A DNA stretch of 64,000 nt from SIG701 sp045611685 (lineage in GTDB: Bacteria; Bacillota; Clostridia; Oscillospirales; CAG-272): the NCBI GenBank assembly GCA_045611685.1, contig JAZKXO010000097.1, positions 1 through 64,000 of the forward strand, in the 5' to 3' direction. Numbering within the stretch: position 1 is the first letter of the stretch; the number at the start of each line of letters is the position of its first letter. The notes below the pieces were generated by a model. That model did no database searches, was not told the DNA's origin, and was given only the letters and a program-made list of their open reading frames with translations. Shown piece after piece: positions 32,211-40,966 of the stretch. The translations under genes were made by a program, and so were the position numbers.

Positions 32211-32903
32211 TCAGCCAAGTTTGCTTGCGTTGACGTGGATACCGGGGCCCATCGTAGAAGCCATAACGCAGCTCTTGATGTACTGACCTTTTGCTGCAGC
32301 CGGTTTTGCCTTGATAATAGCGCCCATCAGTGCGTTGAAGTTCTCAGCGAGCTTCTCAGCGCCGAAGGATGCCTTACCGATCGGGCAGTGAATGATATTG
32401 GTCTTGTCGAGACGGTACTCGATCTTACCGGCCTTAGCCTCCTGAACAGCCTTGGCAACATCCATCGTAACGGTGCCTGCCTTGGGGTTCGGCATGAGGC
32501 CCTTCGGGCCGAGGGTCTTACCGAGACGGCCGATCGTACCCATCATGTCGGGGGTAGCGATTACGATATCGAAATCGAACCAGTTCTCTTTCATGATCTT
32601 CTCAACGAGATCCATTTCGCCGACGAAATCAGCGCCTGCCTCGAGGGCTTCCTTTGCGCGATCACCCTTCGCGAAAACGAGGGTGCGTACGGTCTTACCG
32701 GTACCGTTGGGGAGAACAACCGCACCGCGAACCTGCTGGTCTGCGTGACGGGAGTCAACGCCGAGGCGAACGTGCAGTTCGATTGTTTCGTCAAACTTTG
32801 CCTTCGAGGTCTGGCATACCAGCTCGATTGCCTCTGCGGGATCATACAGCTTTGCTTTCTCGATCAGCTTTGCGCTGTCGACGTATTTCTTACCCTTAAA
32901 CAT
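32211..32903 (-). CDS. rplA: 50S ribosomal protein L1
   Basis: A 230-residue L1, the protein of the mobile stalk at the tRNA exit site. It starts MFKGKKYVDSAKLIEKAKLYD, and shows the two-domain pattern with LGPKGLMPNPKAGTV near residues 128-142 and the C-terminal SSTMGPGI-like ending. In many bacteria L1 also represses translation of its own operon by binding the L11-L1 mRNA leader. It follows rplK by 13 bases. Confidence 0.97.
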   Translation of the reverse strand: MFKGKKYVDSAKLIEKAKLYDPAEAIELVCQTSKAKFDETIELHVRLGVDSRHADQQVRGAVVLPNGTGKTVRTLVFAKGDRAKEALEAGADFVGEMDLVEKIMKENWFDFDIVIATPDMMGTIGRLGKTLGPKGLMPNPKAGTVTMDVAKAVQEAKAGKIEYRLDKTNIIHCPIGKASFGAEKLAENFNALMGAIIKAKPAAAKGQYIKSCVMASTMGPGIHVNASKLG

Positions 32904-32916
32904 CTATGCGTCCTCC

Positions 32917-33342
32917 TTATTCCTCGACCGTAATACCCATGGAACGGGCAGTACCTGCGACCATGCTCATAGCTGCTTCCAGAGATGCTGCGTTGAGGTC
33001 AGGCATCTTGGTCTCAGCGATCTGCTTCACCTGTTCTTTGGTGATCTTAGCAACCTTGGTCTTGTTCGGGGTAGCGGATGCAGTCTCGATGCCGCAAGCC
33101 TTCTTGATAAGAACGGCTGCCGGCGGGGTCTTGGTGATAAAGGTGAACGAACGGTCAGCATATACGGTAATAACTACCGGGATAACGAGACCGATGTCCT
33201 TCTTGGTGCGCTCATTGAACTCTTTGGTGAAGTTCGGAATTGCTACGCCATACTGGCTGAGTGCAGGACCTACCGGCGGTGCGGGAGTTGCCTTACCTGC
33301 CTGAAGCTGGAGTTTGACGTAACCGACGATTTTCTTTGCCAT
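32917..33342 (-). CDS. rplK: 50S ribosomal protein L11
   Basis: A 141-residue L11, part of the GTPase-associated centre and the binding site for RelA and thiopeptides. It starts MAKKIVGYVKLQL and has the PPVGPALSQYGV motif (about residues 21-32). The ATG at 33342 has GGAGG upstream; the longer frame to 33423 has no ribosome site. Its trimethylating enzyme, PrmA, is encoded elsewhere in this window (56071-57018). Confidence 0.97.
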   Translation of the reverse strand: MAKKIVGYVKLQLQAGKATPAPPVGPALSQYGVAIPNFTKEFNERTKKDIGLVIPVVITVYADRSFTFITKTPPAAVLIKKACGIETASATPNKTKVAKITKEQVKQIAETKMPDLNAASLEAAMSMVAGTARSMGITVEE

Positions 33343-33467
33343 AAGAAAAAACCTCCATGTGTGGTTTCTGACGGAAGAATCAGAAAAATTTTCTTCCTCC
33401 CACAATTCCGGCGCTTCGTACATGACGGGAGGCCGGCTCCCTAAAATGCATCAGATGCGTTGCATCC
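33343..33467 (-). promoter_or_regulatory. nusG-rplK spacer with a possible hairpin
   Basis: A 125-base gap. Just after the nusG stop a short GATGC-AAC-GCATC hairpin is followed by TGATGCATTTT on the minus strand, possibly a partial terminator or processing site. L1 binding sites usually lie in this leader, but I could not identify one by eye. Confidence 0.35.
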
Positions 33468-34019
33468 TCACATAGCCGCACTGCGGCGAACGTGTTTTAC
33501 GTCCAGATTGATCGGCATATCGCGGCCGACCGTGGATACGATGACGGTAACTTCCGTGCCGTCGGCAGAGATCTCGCTGAGCTTTCCGCTGTATCCCGCG
33601 AAGATACCCTCTACGATATCGACCATATCGCCGATGGCAACGGTCTGCGTCGTAGACTGCACGACTTCCTCGGAGATGATGGCGGCGGCCTCCTCATCGG
33701 TGAGCGGAACCGGTTTTGATCCCGGGCCGACGAAGCCCGTTACGCCGCGGATGTTGCGGACAACGTGCCAGCTTTCGTCCGTCATAATCATCTTTACGAG
33801 CACATAGGACGGAAAGATCTTGCTTTCGATCTCGCGCTCCACGCCTCCGTCCGATTCCACGATGGTCTCGACCGGAATGCGCACGTCGAAAATCAAGTGG
33901 CCCATGCCACGATTTTCAACGATTTTTTCAAGATTCATCTTGACCTTGTTTTCATAGCCGGAATAGGTATGTGCTACATACCATCTCGGACCGGCGTTCA
34001 TCTCATTGATGTCGCTCAT
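33468..34019 (-). CDS. nusG: Transcription elongation/termination factor NusG
   Basis: A 183-residue NusG. The NGN domain is N-terminal (WYVAHTYSGYENKV at about residues 12-25, then VRNIRGVTGFVGPG near 85-98). The KOW domain is C-terminal (VAIGDMVDIVEGIFAGYSG near 130-148). It binds RNA polymerase and links it to ribosomes or Rho. It follows secE by 12 bases in the conserved secE-nusG-rplK-rplA order. Confidence 0.97.
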   Translation of the reverse strand: MSDINEMNAGPRWYVAHTYSGYENKVKMNLEKIVENRGMGHLIFDVRIPVETIVESDGGVEREIESKIFPSYVLVKMIMTDESWHVVRNIRGVTGFVGPGSKPVPLTDEEAAAIISEEVVQSTTQTVAIGDMVDIVEGIFAGYSGKLSEISADGTEVTVIVSTVGRDMPINLDVKHVRRSAAM

Positions 34020-34031
34020 GTCCTATCTCCG

Positions 34032-34262
34032 TCAAATAATCTTGCCAAGACCGTAAATTGCGTACTGGAACAATGCATCAAGTCCACCGATAACCGCACC
34101 GAGGAGTACCATAGCCACGAGCACGAGTGCCGTATTCTTCAGTACGACCTTGCGGGGCGTCCATACGATCTTCTTGAGTTCCGCTCTGGTTGTCCGGAAC
34201 CATGCGGCAATGCGGGAAAAGAACGAGGGCTTCTTTGCTTTTGTCTTTTCGTTTTCAGCCAT
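34032..34262 (-). CDS. secE: Preprotein translocase subunit SecE
   Basis: A 76-residue SecE of the short Gram-positive kind: a basic amphipathic region (about 17-40, RIAAWFRTTRAELKKIVWTP) and one C-terminal membrane helix (about 45-70). It clamps SecY in the translocon. Its place between rpmG and nusG is the standard gene order. Confidence 0.95.
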   Translation of the reverse strand: MAENEKTKAKKPSFFSRIAAWFRTTRAELKKIVWTPRKVVLKNTALVLVAMVLLGAVIGGLDALFQYAIYGLGKII

Positions 34263-34281
34263 TGCTTTTCTCCTTCAAAAA

Positions 34282-34431
34282 TTATTTAGATTCCTTGTGG
34301 AGAGTATGCTTGCGGCAGAAGCGGCAATACTTGTTCAGCTCAAGACGATCCGGATCGTTCTTCTTGTTCTTCATAGTGTTGTAATTGCGCTGCTTGCATT
34401 CGCTGCAGGCGAGAGTGATCTTAACTCTCAT
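34282..34431 (-). CDS. rpmG: 50S ribosomal protein L33 (zinc-binding form)
   Basis: A 49-residue protein, begins MRVKITLACSECKQRNY and ends RKHTLHKESK. Two CxxC pairs (CSEC near 9-12, CRFC near 36-39) mark the zinc-containing C+ form of L33, which under zinc shortage is replaced by a C- paralogue in some Bacillota. It is the first gene of the rpmG-secE-nusG-rplK-rplA run and is too short for many gene callers. The stop is TAA at 34282-34284. Confidence 0.95.
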   Translation of the reverse strand: MRVKITLACSECKQRNYNTMKNKKNDPDRLELNKYCRFCRKHTLHKESK

Positions 34432-34570
34432 GTATCGGCACCTCCTTGAAAATTCAGGGCTTTCACCCCGTTGAATGTCGGCGTTTGACGCCGCGTACCT
34501 CCCTCATTCGGCAGAGGCATGCGTGAAAAATTTCCGCGCAAAAAAAGAACCCCCACACTGAGGTAGAATC

Positions 34571-34599
34571 ATTATAGCACAAGGGACAAGTTGTGTCAA
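34571..34599 (-). promoter_or_regulatory. Perfect-consensus promoter of the rpmG-secE-nusG-rplK-rplA run
   Basis: On the minus strand TTGACA (34594-34599), 17 bases, TATAAT (34571-34576). It fits strong growth-linked expression. It leaves a leader of about 130 bases before rpmG in which I see no clear riboswitch. Confidence 0.85.
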
Positions 34600-34645
34600 G
34601 AGATTTTTTCATTATAATAAGAAAAAATTTCCGAGGAACGAAACC

Positions 34646-34677
34646 GTGCAGGGAAAAGAATCTTCTCTCCCCTGCAC
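34646..34677 (-). terminator. Probable terminator of ddh
   Basis: An 8-bp stem GTGCAGGG / CCCTGCAC (34646-34653 with 34670-34677) lying about 30 bases after the ddh stop. The minus-strand tail is only moderately T-rich, so the call is tentative. Confidence 0.45.
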
Positions 34678-34708
34678 CGCTGTTCGTTTTTTTCGTTTTT
34701 CCTTTTCC

Positions 34709-35686
34709 TCAAAGAAGCGTGGCGCGAAGCGTCTCACCGGACTCACGGGACAGATACGAAGGCGGAATATCGAGCACCGTTTTCGCACCGACCACGCCTT
34801 CCGCACTGAGCCTCGCCGCCGCACGGGCGTAGGCGAGAAGTACGCTCGCCGTAAACTCCGGATTGGAGTCAAGCTTCAAGGAATACTCGATCACGTGTCC
34901 CGTCCCGTCAGACGTCTCACCGCTTCTGATCACACGTCCGCCGTGGGGGATGCCCTTATGATCTCGCTGCAGCTCTTCCATCGTTATAAAATGGACGGTC
35001 GTATCGTAATCGGCAAAATAGTTGGGCATCGTAACGATCTCTTTTTCGATACGGGCGAGATCGGCATCCGGTGCCGCTACCACAAAACACTCCCTCTGAT
35101 GCTTCTCGCGCGTGGTGAGCTCGGGATTTTCTCCGCGGCGGACCGCCTCTACGGCGGCGGGCACGGGGATCGTGTACTGACGGGCGTCGAGAACGCCCTC
35201 GATACGACGGATGGCATCGGAATGGCCTTGGCTGACGCCGCGTCCCCAGAACGTATAATCCTTACCGTCCGGCAAGATGCACTGTCCGTACAAACGGTTG
35301 AGCGAGAACATGCCGGGATCCCATCCGACGGAGATCACGCTGACCGTACCGCCCTCGCGGGACGCCGCATCGCAATCGGCAAAGTGCGCGGGAATATTCG
35401 CGTGGGTATCAAAGCTGTCGACGATATTGAAAAGGCGCGCAAACGCCGGCCCTTGCACGGGCAGATCGGTGGCAGAGCCGCCGCAGAGGATCATCACGTC
35501 GATCTTTCCGACGAACTTCTCCGCATCGGAAACAGAGTACACGGATGCACCTTCGCTCAGTATTTTAAGAGACGACGGATCCCGTCTTGTGAATACAGCA
35601 ACCACTTCCACATCGGGATTTTTCATCGCAGCCAATTCCACGCCGCGCCCGAGATTCCCATACCCCATAATACCAAGACGAATCAT
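34709..35686 (-). CDS. ddh: meso-Diaminopimelate dehydrogenase
   Basis: A 325-residue NADPH enzyme that reductively aminates tetrahydrodipicolinate straight to meso-DAP, a one-step branch to lysine and peptidoglycan. The Rossmann loop is GIMGYGNLGRGV (about 5-16). The substrate domain shows CGGSATDLPVQGP (about 68-80), FDTHANIPAHF (about 92-102) and SVGWDPGMFSLNR (about 118-130). Full length and monocistronic. Its presence points to mDAP-type peptidoglycan. Confidence 0.93.
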   Translation of the reverse strand: MIRLGIMGYGNLGRGVELAAMKNPDVEVVAVFTRRDPSSLKILSEGASVYSVSDAEKFVGKIDVMILCGGSATDLPVQGPAFARLFNIVDSFDTHANIPAHFADCDAASREGGTVSVISVGWDPGMFSLNRLYGQCILPDGKDYTFWGRGVSQGHSDAIRRIEGVLDARQYTIPVPAAVEAVRRGENPELTTREKHQRECFVVAAPDADLARIEKEIVTMPNYFADYDTTVHFITMEELQRDHKGIPHGGRVIRSGETSDGTGHVIEYSLKLDSNPEFTASVLLAYARAAARLSAEGVVGAKTVLDIPPSYLSRESGETLRATLL

Positions 35687-35788
35687 TCTTCTACCTCTTT
35701 TTCGAAAACAGATTTCTATGAGGAATATTGTACCACAAATGACGGCGTGAGTAAAGCATTTTTTCGAAAAAGATCGTCTATCGACCGC

Positions 35789-36730
35789 TCAAAAAAAACA
35801 CGCGAGAACGCGGGCGCACCCAAAGCCGAGAGCGGCGCACACGGGAAACGTCAAAAGCCACGCGAGGAGAAAGCGGAAAAACTGCCTCCGATAGAGGCGG
35901 CAGTCGGGCGAGAAAAGTGAAGTGCCCGCGACGGCGGCGGTTTTCGCGTGCGTCGTGGAAGCAGGAACACCGGCGATACTGAGTACGCACAAGGTTCCCG
36001 CCGCGGCGAGATCGGAGGCGAGCGCTCCTTTCGGCGTGAGCGAGGCAAGATCACAGCCGACCGCCTCGGTCATCCGTCGCCCGCCGAGCAAGGTGCCGAT
36101 GCCCATAACGAGTGCCGACGCCGCCCACACCGAAAACGGCGGACGGACAGAGACCGTCCCTGCCGCCATAAGAAGTGCCAAAAATTTCGGCAGATCCTGC
36201 GCGCCGTGGAAGAAAGAAAAAAGCGCCGCCGAAAAAAGCTGCATACGGCGCACCCTCGCGATAGACAATTTCCGCCGAAGTAATCGGGCAGTGACGAGCC
36301 CGGCAGCAAAGCCGCCCGCCGTACACACCGCCATCCATACGGCAAGCGGTGCGATCGCTGACCATATCCCGCCGCCTCCCGTGGCGGCACTGACGCCCGC
36401 GAGAGCCGAAAGCAGAGCGTGGCTCTCACTGGTGGGCAGACGAAAAAGCCACGCGAGAGCCGTAAAGATCACCGCCGAGAGCAGACACGAAAGCGCGCCC
36501 GCCTCGCCAAACGAACCGAAATCGGCTGTACCCGCGACCGATTCTCCCACGCGGGTGAACAAAACGCCGGAAAGCGCGCCCCCCGCCACGTTCAAAGCGG
36601 CAGAAAGGAGCGCCGCCTGCCGCATCGTGAGAGCGCGTGACGAGACCGCCGAGGCAATGGCGTTGGAAGCATCCGTCGCGCCGTTCAGAAAAATCAGAAG
36701 AACAACCGCTGTGCTGAGAAAAAACGTCAT
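35789..36730 (-). CDS. PiT-family inorganic phosphate transporter
   Basis: A 313-residue polytopic membrane protein with the duplicated PiT signature: NGATDASNAIASAVSSRAL near residue 15 and FFHGAQDLPKFLALLMA near 190. It has about ten hydrophobic helices and PASTTHAKTAAVAG near 270. PiT carriers import phosphate with protons or sodium. The ATG at 36730 follows GGAGGG; a longer frame to 36802 has none. The DUF47/PhoU-like partner often next to PiT is absent here. It is shorter than most PiT proteins. Confidence 0.82.
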   Translation of the reverse strand: MTFFLSTAVVLLIFLNGATDASNAIASAVSSRALTMRQAALLSAALNVAGGALSGVLFTRVGESVAGTADFGSFGEAGALSCLLSAVIFTALAWLFRLPTSESHALLSALAGVSAATGGGGIWSAIAPLAVWMAVCTAGGFAAGLVTARLLRRKLSIARVRRMQLFSAALFSFFHGAQDLPKFLALLMAAGTVSVRPPFSVWAASALVMGIGTLLGGRRMTEAVGCDLASLTPKGALASDLAAAGTLCVLSIAGVPASTTHAKTAAVAGTSLFSPDCRLYRRQFFRFLLAWLLTFPVCAALGFGCARVLACFF

Positions 36731-36767
36731 GAATCCCTCCGAGCCGCCCGAAAATCGAAATGCGTAA

Positions 36768-36796
36768 TTGACAAAACAGCGACAACTTGGTATCAT
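36768..36796 (+). promoter_or_regulatory. Promoter of thiI-grpB
   Basis: TTGACA (36768-36773), 17 bases, TATCAT (36791-36796), 80 bases before the thiI start. Confidence 0.75.
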
Positions 36797-36876
36797 ATAC
36801 ATATGGATAAAAACGGCTGAAATATGACAACGGACAAAAGCCGCCGATAAATACGAAAAACGAAGGAATCTTTGAA

Positions 36877-38058
36877 ATGAAAGAAATCATTCTCTGCAAA
36901 TACGGCGAAATCATTCTAAAAGGAGCGAACCGATCCCGCTTCGAGAGCATTCTTATGCGTGAGGTAAAGCGCCGCGCCGCCCGCGTAGGAAAATTTGATG
37001 TGCGCGCCGCACAAAGCACGATGTACATCACCCCTCTCACCGATTTTGAAGACATGGACGAAATGTACAATCAGGCGATGCACGTGTTCGGCTTCGTAGG
37101 CGTATCCCGCGCCGCCGTGGCCGAAAAGACGATGGAGGATATCTGCCGCGTTGCGCGCGAGTATCTGCCGCCTTATTTGGCAAACGCCAAACGGTTCCGT
37201 GCAGAGGCCAAGCGATCCGATAAAAAATTCCCGCTCAAGTCTCCCGAAATTGCCGCAGAAGTAGGCGGCGTGATTCTCTCCATGCGGCCGGATCTCAAGG
37301 TCGATCTTGACCGCCCCGACGTAACCGTGCGCATTGAGATCCGCGACACGGCGGCGTACATTCACGCGGGTCAGGATCGCGGTGCGGGCGGTATTCCGCT
37401 CGGCTCGGGCGGACGCGGACTTCTGCTTCTCTCCGGCGGTATCGACAGCCCCGTTGCCGGCTATATGATGGCACGCCGCGGGCTTGCGCTCGACGCTCTC
37501 TACTTTGAAAGCATCCCCTACACGAGCGACCGCGCGCGTGAAAAGGTTGCCTCTCTTGCCAAAATCCTGACCGAATATTTAGGTCCGATCCGTATGCACG
37601 TGATCTCGCTGACCAAAATTCAGGAAGCGATCCGCGACAACTGCGACGAGGATTATTTCACGCTTCTGCTCCGGCGTTATATGATGCGCCTCTCCTGCCG
37701 TATGGCGAAGGTATGCGGCGCCGAAGCGCTCGTTACGGGTGAAAGCCTCGGACAGGTAGCGAGCCAGACGCTAGCGGCGCTTACCGTAACCGAAGCCGTA
37801 TCGGACAAGCTGATCTTCCGCCCGTGCATCGGTATGGACAAGGAGGAGATCGTCGGAATCTCCCGCAAGATCGGCACGTTTGAAACATCGATCCTTCCCT
37901 ACGAGGACTGCTGTACCGTCTTTACGCCGCGCCATCCGAAAACCCAGCCCGTGCTCGAAAAGGTCGTCGAGCAGGAACAAAAGATTGACTACGACGCACT
38001 CCTTGAAGACGCGTGGGCGAGCCGATACTCCATTCTCATCCCGCAGTTTGAAGATTGA
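36877..38058 (+). CDS. thiI: tRNA 4-thiouridine synthase ThiI
   Basis: A 393-residue enzyme making s4U8 in tRNA and supplying sulfur for thiamine. N-terminal ferredoxin-like and THUMP domains (about 1-165) are followed by the PP-loop LLSGGIDSPVAGYMMARRG (about 180-198). There is no C-terminal rhodanese domain, the usual short form in Bacillota, which takes sulfur from a dedicated NifS-type desulfurase. Such a desulfurase is normally next door; here the only one visible is in the AT-rich region at 1.9 kb. The grpB-like gene follows by 15 bases. Confidence 0.93.
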   Translation: MKEIILCKYGEIILKGANRSRFESILMREVKRRAARVGKFDVRAAQSTMYITPLTDFEDMDEMYNQAMHVFGFVGVSRAAVAEKTMEDICRVAREYLPPYLANAKRFRAEAKRSDKKFPLKSPEIAAEVGGVILSMRPDLKVDLDRPDVTVRIEIRDTAAYIHAGQDRGAGGIPLGSGGRGLLLLSGGIDSPVAGYMMARRGLALDALYFESIPYTSDRAREKVASLAKILTEYLGPIRMHVISLTKIQEAIRDNCDEDYFTLLLRRYMMRLSCRMAKVCGAEALVTGESLGQVASQTLAALTVTEAVSDKLIFRPCIGMDKEEIVGISRKIGTFETSILPYEDCCTVFTPRHPKTQPVLEKVVEQEQKIDYDALLEDAWASRYSILIPQFED

Positions 38059-38073
38059 CAAAGGAGCGAAAAA

Positions 38074-38589
38074 ATGCAGACAGCACGCGTGGCCGTCGTG
38101 CCGTACAATCCCGAATGGAAATCCGATTTTGAAAAGATAAAAGCGGAACTTGAAGCCGCACTTTCGGGCTTGATCGTTGGTATCGAGCACGTGGGAAGCA
38201 CGTCCGTGGAGGGCTTGTCCGCAAAGCCCTGCATCGACATCGACGTCATCATGAAAGACTATTCCGTTTTTGATGATGTTGTGCAAAAGCTGGCAAAACT
38301 CGGATACGTCCATGAAGGGAATCTTGGCATCAAGGATCGCGAGGCGTTCAAATACGAGGATAAGCCGCATCTCAGGACGCACCACCTGTACGTCTGCCCC
38401 CAAAGCTCCCGAGAATTATACCGCCATATCACTTTCAGAGATTTTCTCAGGGGGAATCCCCTGGCAGTCAAAAAGTACAGTGCGGTAAAAGAAAGAGCGG
38501 CAGAGTTGTACCCCGATGATATCAGTAAGTACATGGAATATAAATCCGCATGCATTGAAGAATTATATCATCTTTGCGGGCTACATTAA
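38074..38589 (+). CDS. GrpB/UPF0157 family nucleotidyltransferase-like protein
   Basis: A 171-residue protein of the GrpB/UPF0157 family, related in fold to nucleotidyltransferases. It shows VVPYNPEWKSDFEKIK (about 8-23), IEHVGSTSVEGLSAKPCIDIDV (about 38-59, the nucleotidyltransferase-like core) and HHLYVC (about 102-107). The biological role is unknown; E. coli has no direct equivalent. Second gene after thiI, with a strong terminator at 38602-38630. Confidence 0.85.
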   Translation: MQTARVAVVPYNPEWKSDFEKIKAELEAALSGLIVGIEHVGSTSVEGLSAKPCIDIDVIMKDYSVFDDVVQKLAKLGYVHEGNLGIKDREAFKYEDKPHLRTHHLYVCPQSSRELYRHITFRDFLRGNPLAVKKYSAVKERAAELYPDDISKYMEYKSACIEELYHLCGLH

Positions 38590-38601
38590 GATTATAACAC
38601 G

Positions 38602-38630
38602 AAAGGCATCCGTCGAAAACGGATGCCTTT
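38602..38630 (+). terminator. Terminator of thiI-grpB
   Basis: A 12-bp stem AAAGGCATCCGT / ACGGATGCCTTT followed by TTT, 12 bases after the grpB-like stop. Confidence 0.88.
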
Positions 38631-38679
38631 TTTGCGCACACGGGACAACCCGTGCGGCATATACTTATAGAAGAAAAAG

Positions 38680-38703
38680 CCGGAGATGCGCCTGCATCTC
38701 CGG
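38680..38703 (-). terminator. Terminator of the gene at 38713
   Basis: A 10-bp stem CCGGAGATGC / GCATCTCCGG with a GCCT loop, followed by CTTTTTCTTC on the minus strand. Confidence 0.8.
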
Positions 38704-38712
38704 TTCAAATTC

Positions 38713-39489
38713 TTAGTTGTTTTCAGCGGCAGCGGCTGCCTCAGCGGCGGCAGCTTCCAGTCTTGCTTTGCGGTCAGCTTCCACACGAGCAAGTTTCTCG
38801 TAGTACGCCTTGGTGCGGATGTCGATAATGCGGTTGATGTCATCGCAAGCCTTGTCGATATCTGCGCCGTAATCTACGGAGATGTTGAACACTTCGTTTC
38901 CGTCCTTGCCGTACAGAACGAAATGATAATCGGTGAACTTGTAGAGACGGTTGCCGACGAGACGCTCGAACGGTACGCTCTGCACTTCCGCGCGGCTCAA
39001 ATCAATGTACTTATAGGATCCGCCAAGCTCTTCGTCGATCGAATCGTCGATGAAAGAGAAATGTCTGTGATGAATGTTGATACGCTCACCGGTGAAGAAG
39101 AGAACGGCGGCGGAGAACAGGCTGGTGCGGTTCTTACCGTCGGAGCCTTTTTTGTAGTAGACCTCATCGTTGAACTCGTATCCGCGCAGGGTGAGCGGCT
39201 GGAGGTATTTGAGCGACTTTTCAAACAGCTCGAAGCGGATCATACCGCGTTCGATCATGTTTCTCATTTTTTCGCCGACCTGATATTCGATATCATCACC
39301 GCTGGCTTTACCGCTGCTCGAGAAAATGAGTACTGTCATACCGGCAACAAGGCCGAGAATACCGTAAAGACGCGTGCTGCGGGAAAGCGACATCAGAACG
39401 ATGCCTGCAATAATAACAACCCAGCCGATAATCGTAGCGGGAGAAATCCCCTTAGAAGTAAAGTATTTTAAATTACGCTTCGTTTCCAT
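38713..39489 (-). CDS. Hypothetical membrane protein with cytosolic domain and Ala/Glu-rich tail
   Basis: A 258-residue protein with two close membrane helices (about 18-35 and 40-57) and a soluble part of about 165 residues. This part has strand-rich patterns (TSLFSAAVLFFTGERINIHH, then YKFTDYHFVLYGKDG) that recall PH-like membrane-associated domains. The last 35 residues form a charged coiled coil rich in Ala and Glu. I do not recognise a family. It has its own promoter (39557-39585) and terminator (38680-38703). Confidence 0.55.
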   Translation of the reverse strand: METKRNLKYFTSKGISPATIIGWVVIIAGIVLMSLSRSTRLYGILGLVAGMTVLIFSSSGKASGDDIEYQVGEKMRNMIERGMIRFELFEKSLKYLQPLTLRGYEFNDEVYYKKGSDGKNRTSLFSAAVLFFTGERINIHHRHFSFIDDSIDEELGGSYKYIDLSRAEVQSVPFERLVGNRLYKFTDYHFVLYGKDGNEVFNISVDYGADIDKACDDINRIIDIRTKAYYEKLARVEADRKARLEAAAAEAAAAAENN

Positions 39490-39556
39490 ACTGTAAACTC
39501 CGTTATGTAAGATTTGTGGGGCTGCCCGATACGGTCATACCTTTCACAATACAATT

Positions 39557-39585
39557 ATGATACCACAAACAGGTGTGATTGTCAA
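39557..39585 (-). promoter_or_regulatory. Promoter of the gene at 38713
   Basis: On the minus strand TTGACA (39580-39585), 17 bases, TATCAT (39557-39562), about 68 bases before the start codon. Confidence 0.7.
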
Positions 39586-39669
39586 TATATAATCGGGTTC
39601 TGCCGCGACAATTTGTTTAGAAAATCAATGCCCGAATTTTCGTTTTCGTCTATCGAGAAAGGAGCACGC

Positions 39670-40311
39670 ATGAATCTCTACGAACTGTTCTCCGCCGTAC
39701 TTACCGCGCCGTACGCGCACGTAGAAAACGACGCCAGTTTTTTTGCCCGCACCGACGGGGGAACGCTGTATCTGTTGTTTCAGGCAAGCCACGGCTGTAC
39801 GGATTGGGAGAACAATCTCGATTTTCCCGCCATTCCCTACCGCGATATGCCCGATCGGTGGATGTGCCACAGAGGATTTCTCAAAGCATGGAAAGGCGTC
39901 GAGCCGTATATCGCCAAAGTCCTCGCCGAAACGGCCGCCCAACGAATCACCGTAGCAGGCTACAGTCACGGCGGGGCACTCGCTATGCTGTGCCACGAGT
40001 ACATATGGTTCACCCATCCACGATTCCGTAATATTTTAACGGGTGTAGGCTATGGCGCGCCGAGAGTACTCTTTCGGATTCCGGGCACGCTTTGGCCAAA
40101 GGAGCGATGGGCGACCTTTACTGTCGTACGCAACCTCGACGATATCGTCACACATCTGCCGCCGTACTGGCTTTTTTACAAGCACGTCGGCACTCTTCTC
40201 GAAATCGGCGAAAAGGGGCGGCACACGTCCATTGACGCGCACCGCCCGGAAAACTATGAAAAGGCTTTATATGAATACGTCACGGCGCGTTCCGATCAAC
40301 CGCCCGTTTGA
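39670..40311 (+). CDS. Class 3 lipase-family alpha/beta hydrolase
   Basis: A 213-residue soluble protein without a signal peptide. The nucleophile elbow is GYSHGGA (about residues 98-104), the CHRGFLKAW stretch (about 71-79) and the VRNLDDIVTHLP motif (about 155-166, probable catalytic Asp) match fungal-lipase-like (class 3) hydrolases. AAAGGAGC before the ATG at 39670 decides the start. Its last 32 bases overlap the 3' end of the convergent alarmone synthetase gene. Substrate unknown; an intracellular esterase is likely. Confidence 0.75.
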   Translation: MNLYELFSAVLTAPYAHVENDASFFARTDGGTLYLLFQASHGCTDWENNLDFPAIPYRDMPDRWMCHRGFLKAWKGVEPYIAKVLAETAAQRITVAGYSHGGALAMLCHEYIWFTHPRFRNILTGVGYGAPRVLFRIPGTLWPKERWATFTVVRNLDDIVTHLPPYWLFYKHVGTLLEIGEKGRHTSIDAHRPENYEKALYEYVTARSDQPPV

Positions 40312-40966
40312 TCTCCTGCATCTCCGCATCCACCTCCGCGATCGCCATAGCACAAATGCGAAGCCGATAGCGAAGATCCTCGGGGATCTCGCCCTCCGCC
40401 TTATATCTGAGGTGATGCTCCAGACTCGCCCAGCAGTCCATCGCGATCGTGCGGATCTGCACTTCTACGGGAACGCGCTCCATCCGCTCAGAAAGATACA
40501 CCGGCACGGTAACGACCAGATGGAGTGAACGGTATCCGCTTTCCTTGGGCTCATGGATATAGTCCGATTTACGAACGAGGACAACGTCATCCTGCCTGAG
40601 AAGCATCTCTGCCACCGTTTGTGTATCGCTTATGTAGTTGCAGATGACGCGCACACCGGCGATATCGGTGAGGGCTCTTTTCATCTCACCGATCGTGCCC
40701 GATACACCGAGCCGCTCCATCTTTTTGAAAATGGAACGCGGTTCCTTCAGGCGCGTCTCAATATGATGAATGGGATTGTAGTCATACTTTGCATGAAATT
40801 CCTCGTCAAGCGTCTGGAGCTTCATCTCGACCGTACGTATGCCCGCCTTGTAAAGATGCATCTGTGTGCGGAACTCCTTCATGGCATCACTGAGCGGAAC
40901 CATCTGCTCCGAGACGGCAATTTCCGCCTGCGCCTGCGTGGGCATAGCTGTTTTTTCGCTGACCAT
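40280..40966 (-). CDS. Small alarmone synthetase (RelQ-like GTP pyrophosphokinase)
   Basis: A 228-residue RelA/SpoT synthetase domain without hydrolase or regulatory domains. Motifs: IETRLKEPRSIFKKMER (about 69-85), DIAGVRVICNYI (about 101-112), PKESGYRSLHL (about 138-148) and VEVQIRT (about 165-171). It makes (p)ppGpp or related alarmones during stress. A C-terminal helix of about 30 residues matches the tetramer-forming tail of RelQ. A very strong ribosome site (GGGGGAGGAG) precedes the start. It overlaps the lipase gene at the 3' end. Confidence 0.88.
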   Translation of the reverse strand: MVSEKTAMPTQAQAEIAVSEQMVPLSDAMKEFRTQMHLYKAGIRTVEMKLQTLDEEFHAKYDYNPIHHIETRLKEPRSIFKKMERLGVSGTIGEMKRALTDIAGVRVICNYISDTQTVAEMLLRQDDVVLVRKSDYIHEPKESGYRSLHLVVTVPVYLSERMERVPVEVQIRTIAMDCWASLEHHLRYKAEGEIPEDLRYRLRICAMAIAEVDAEMQEIKRAVDRNAP

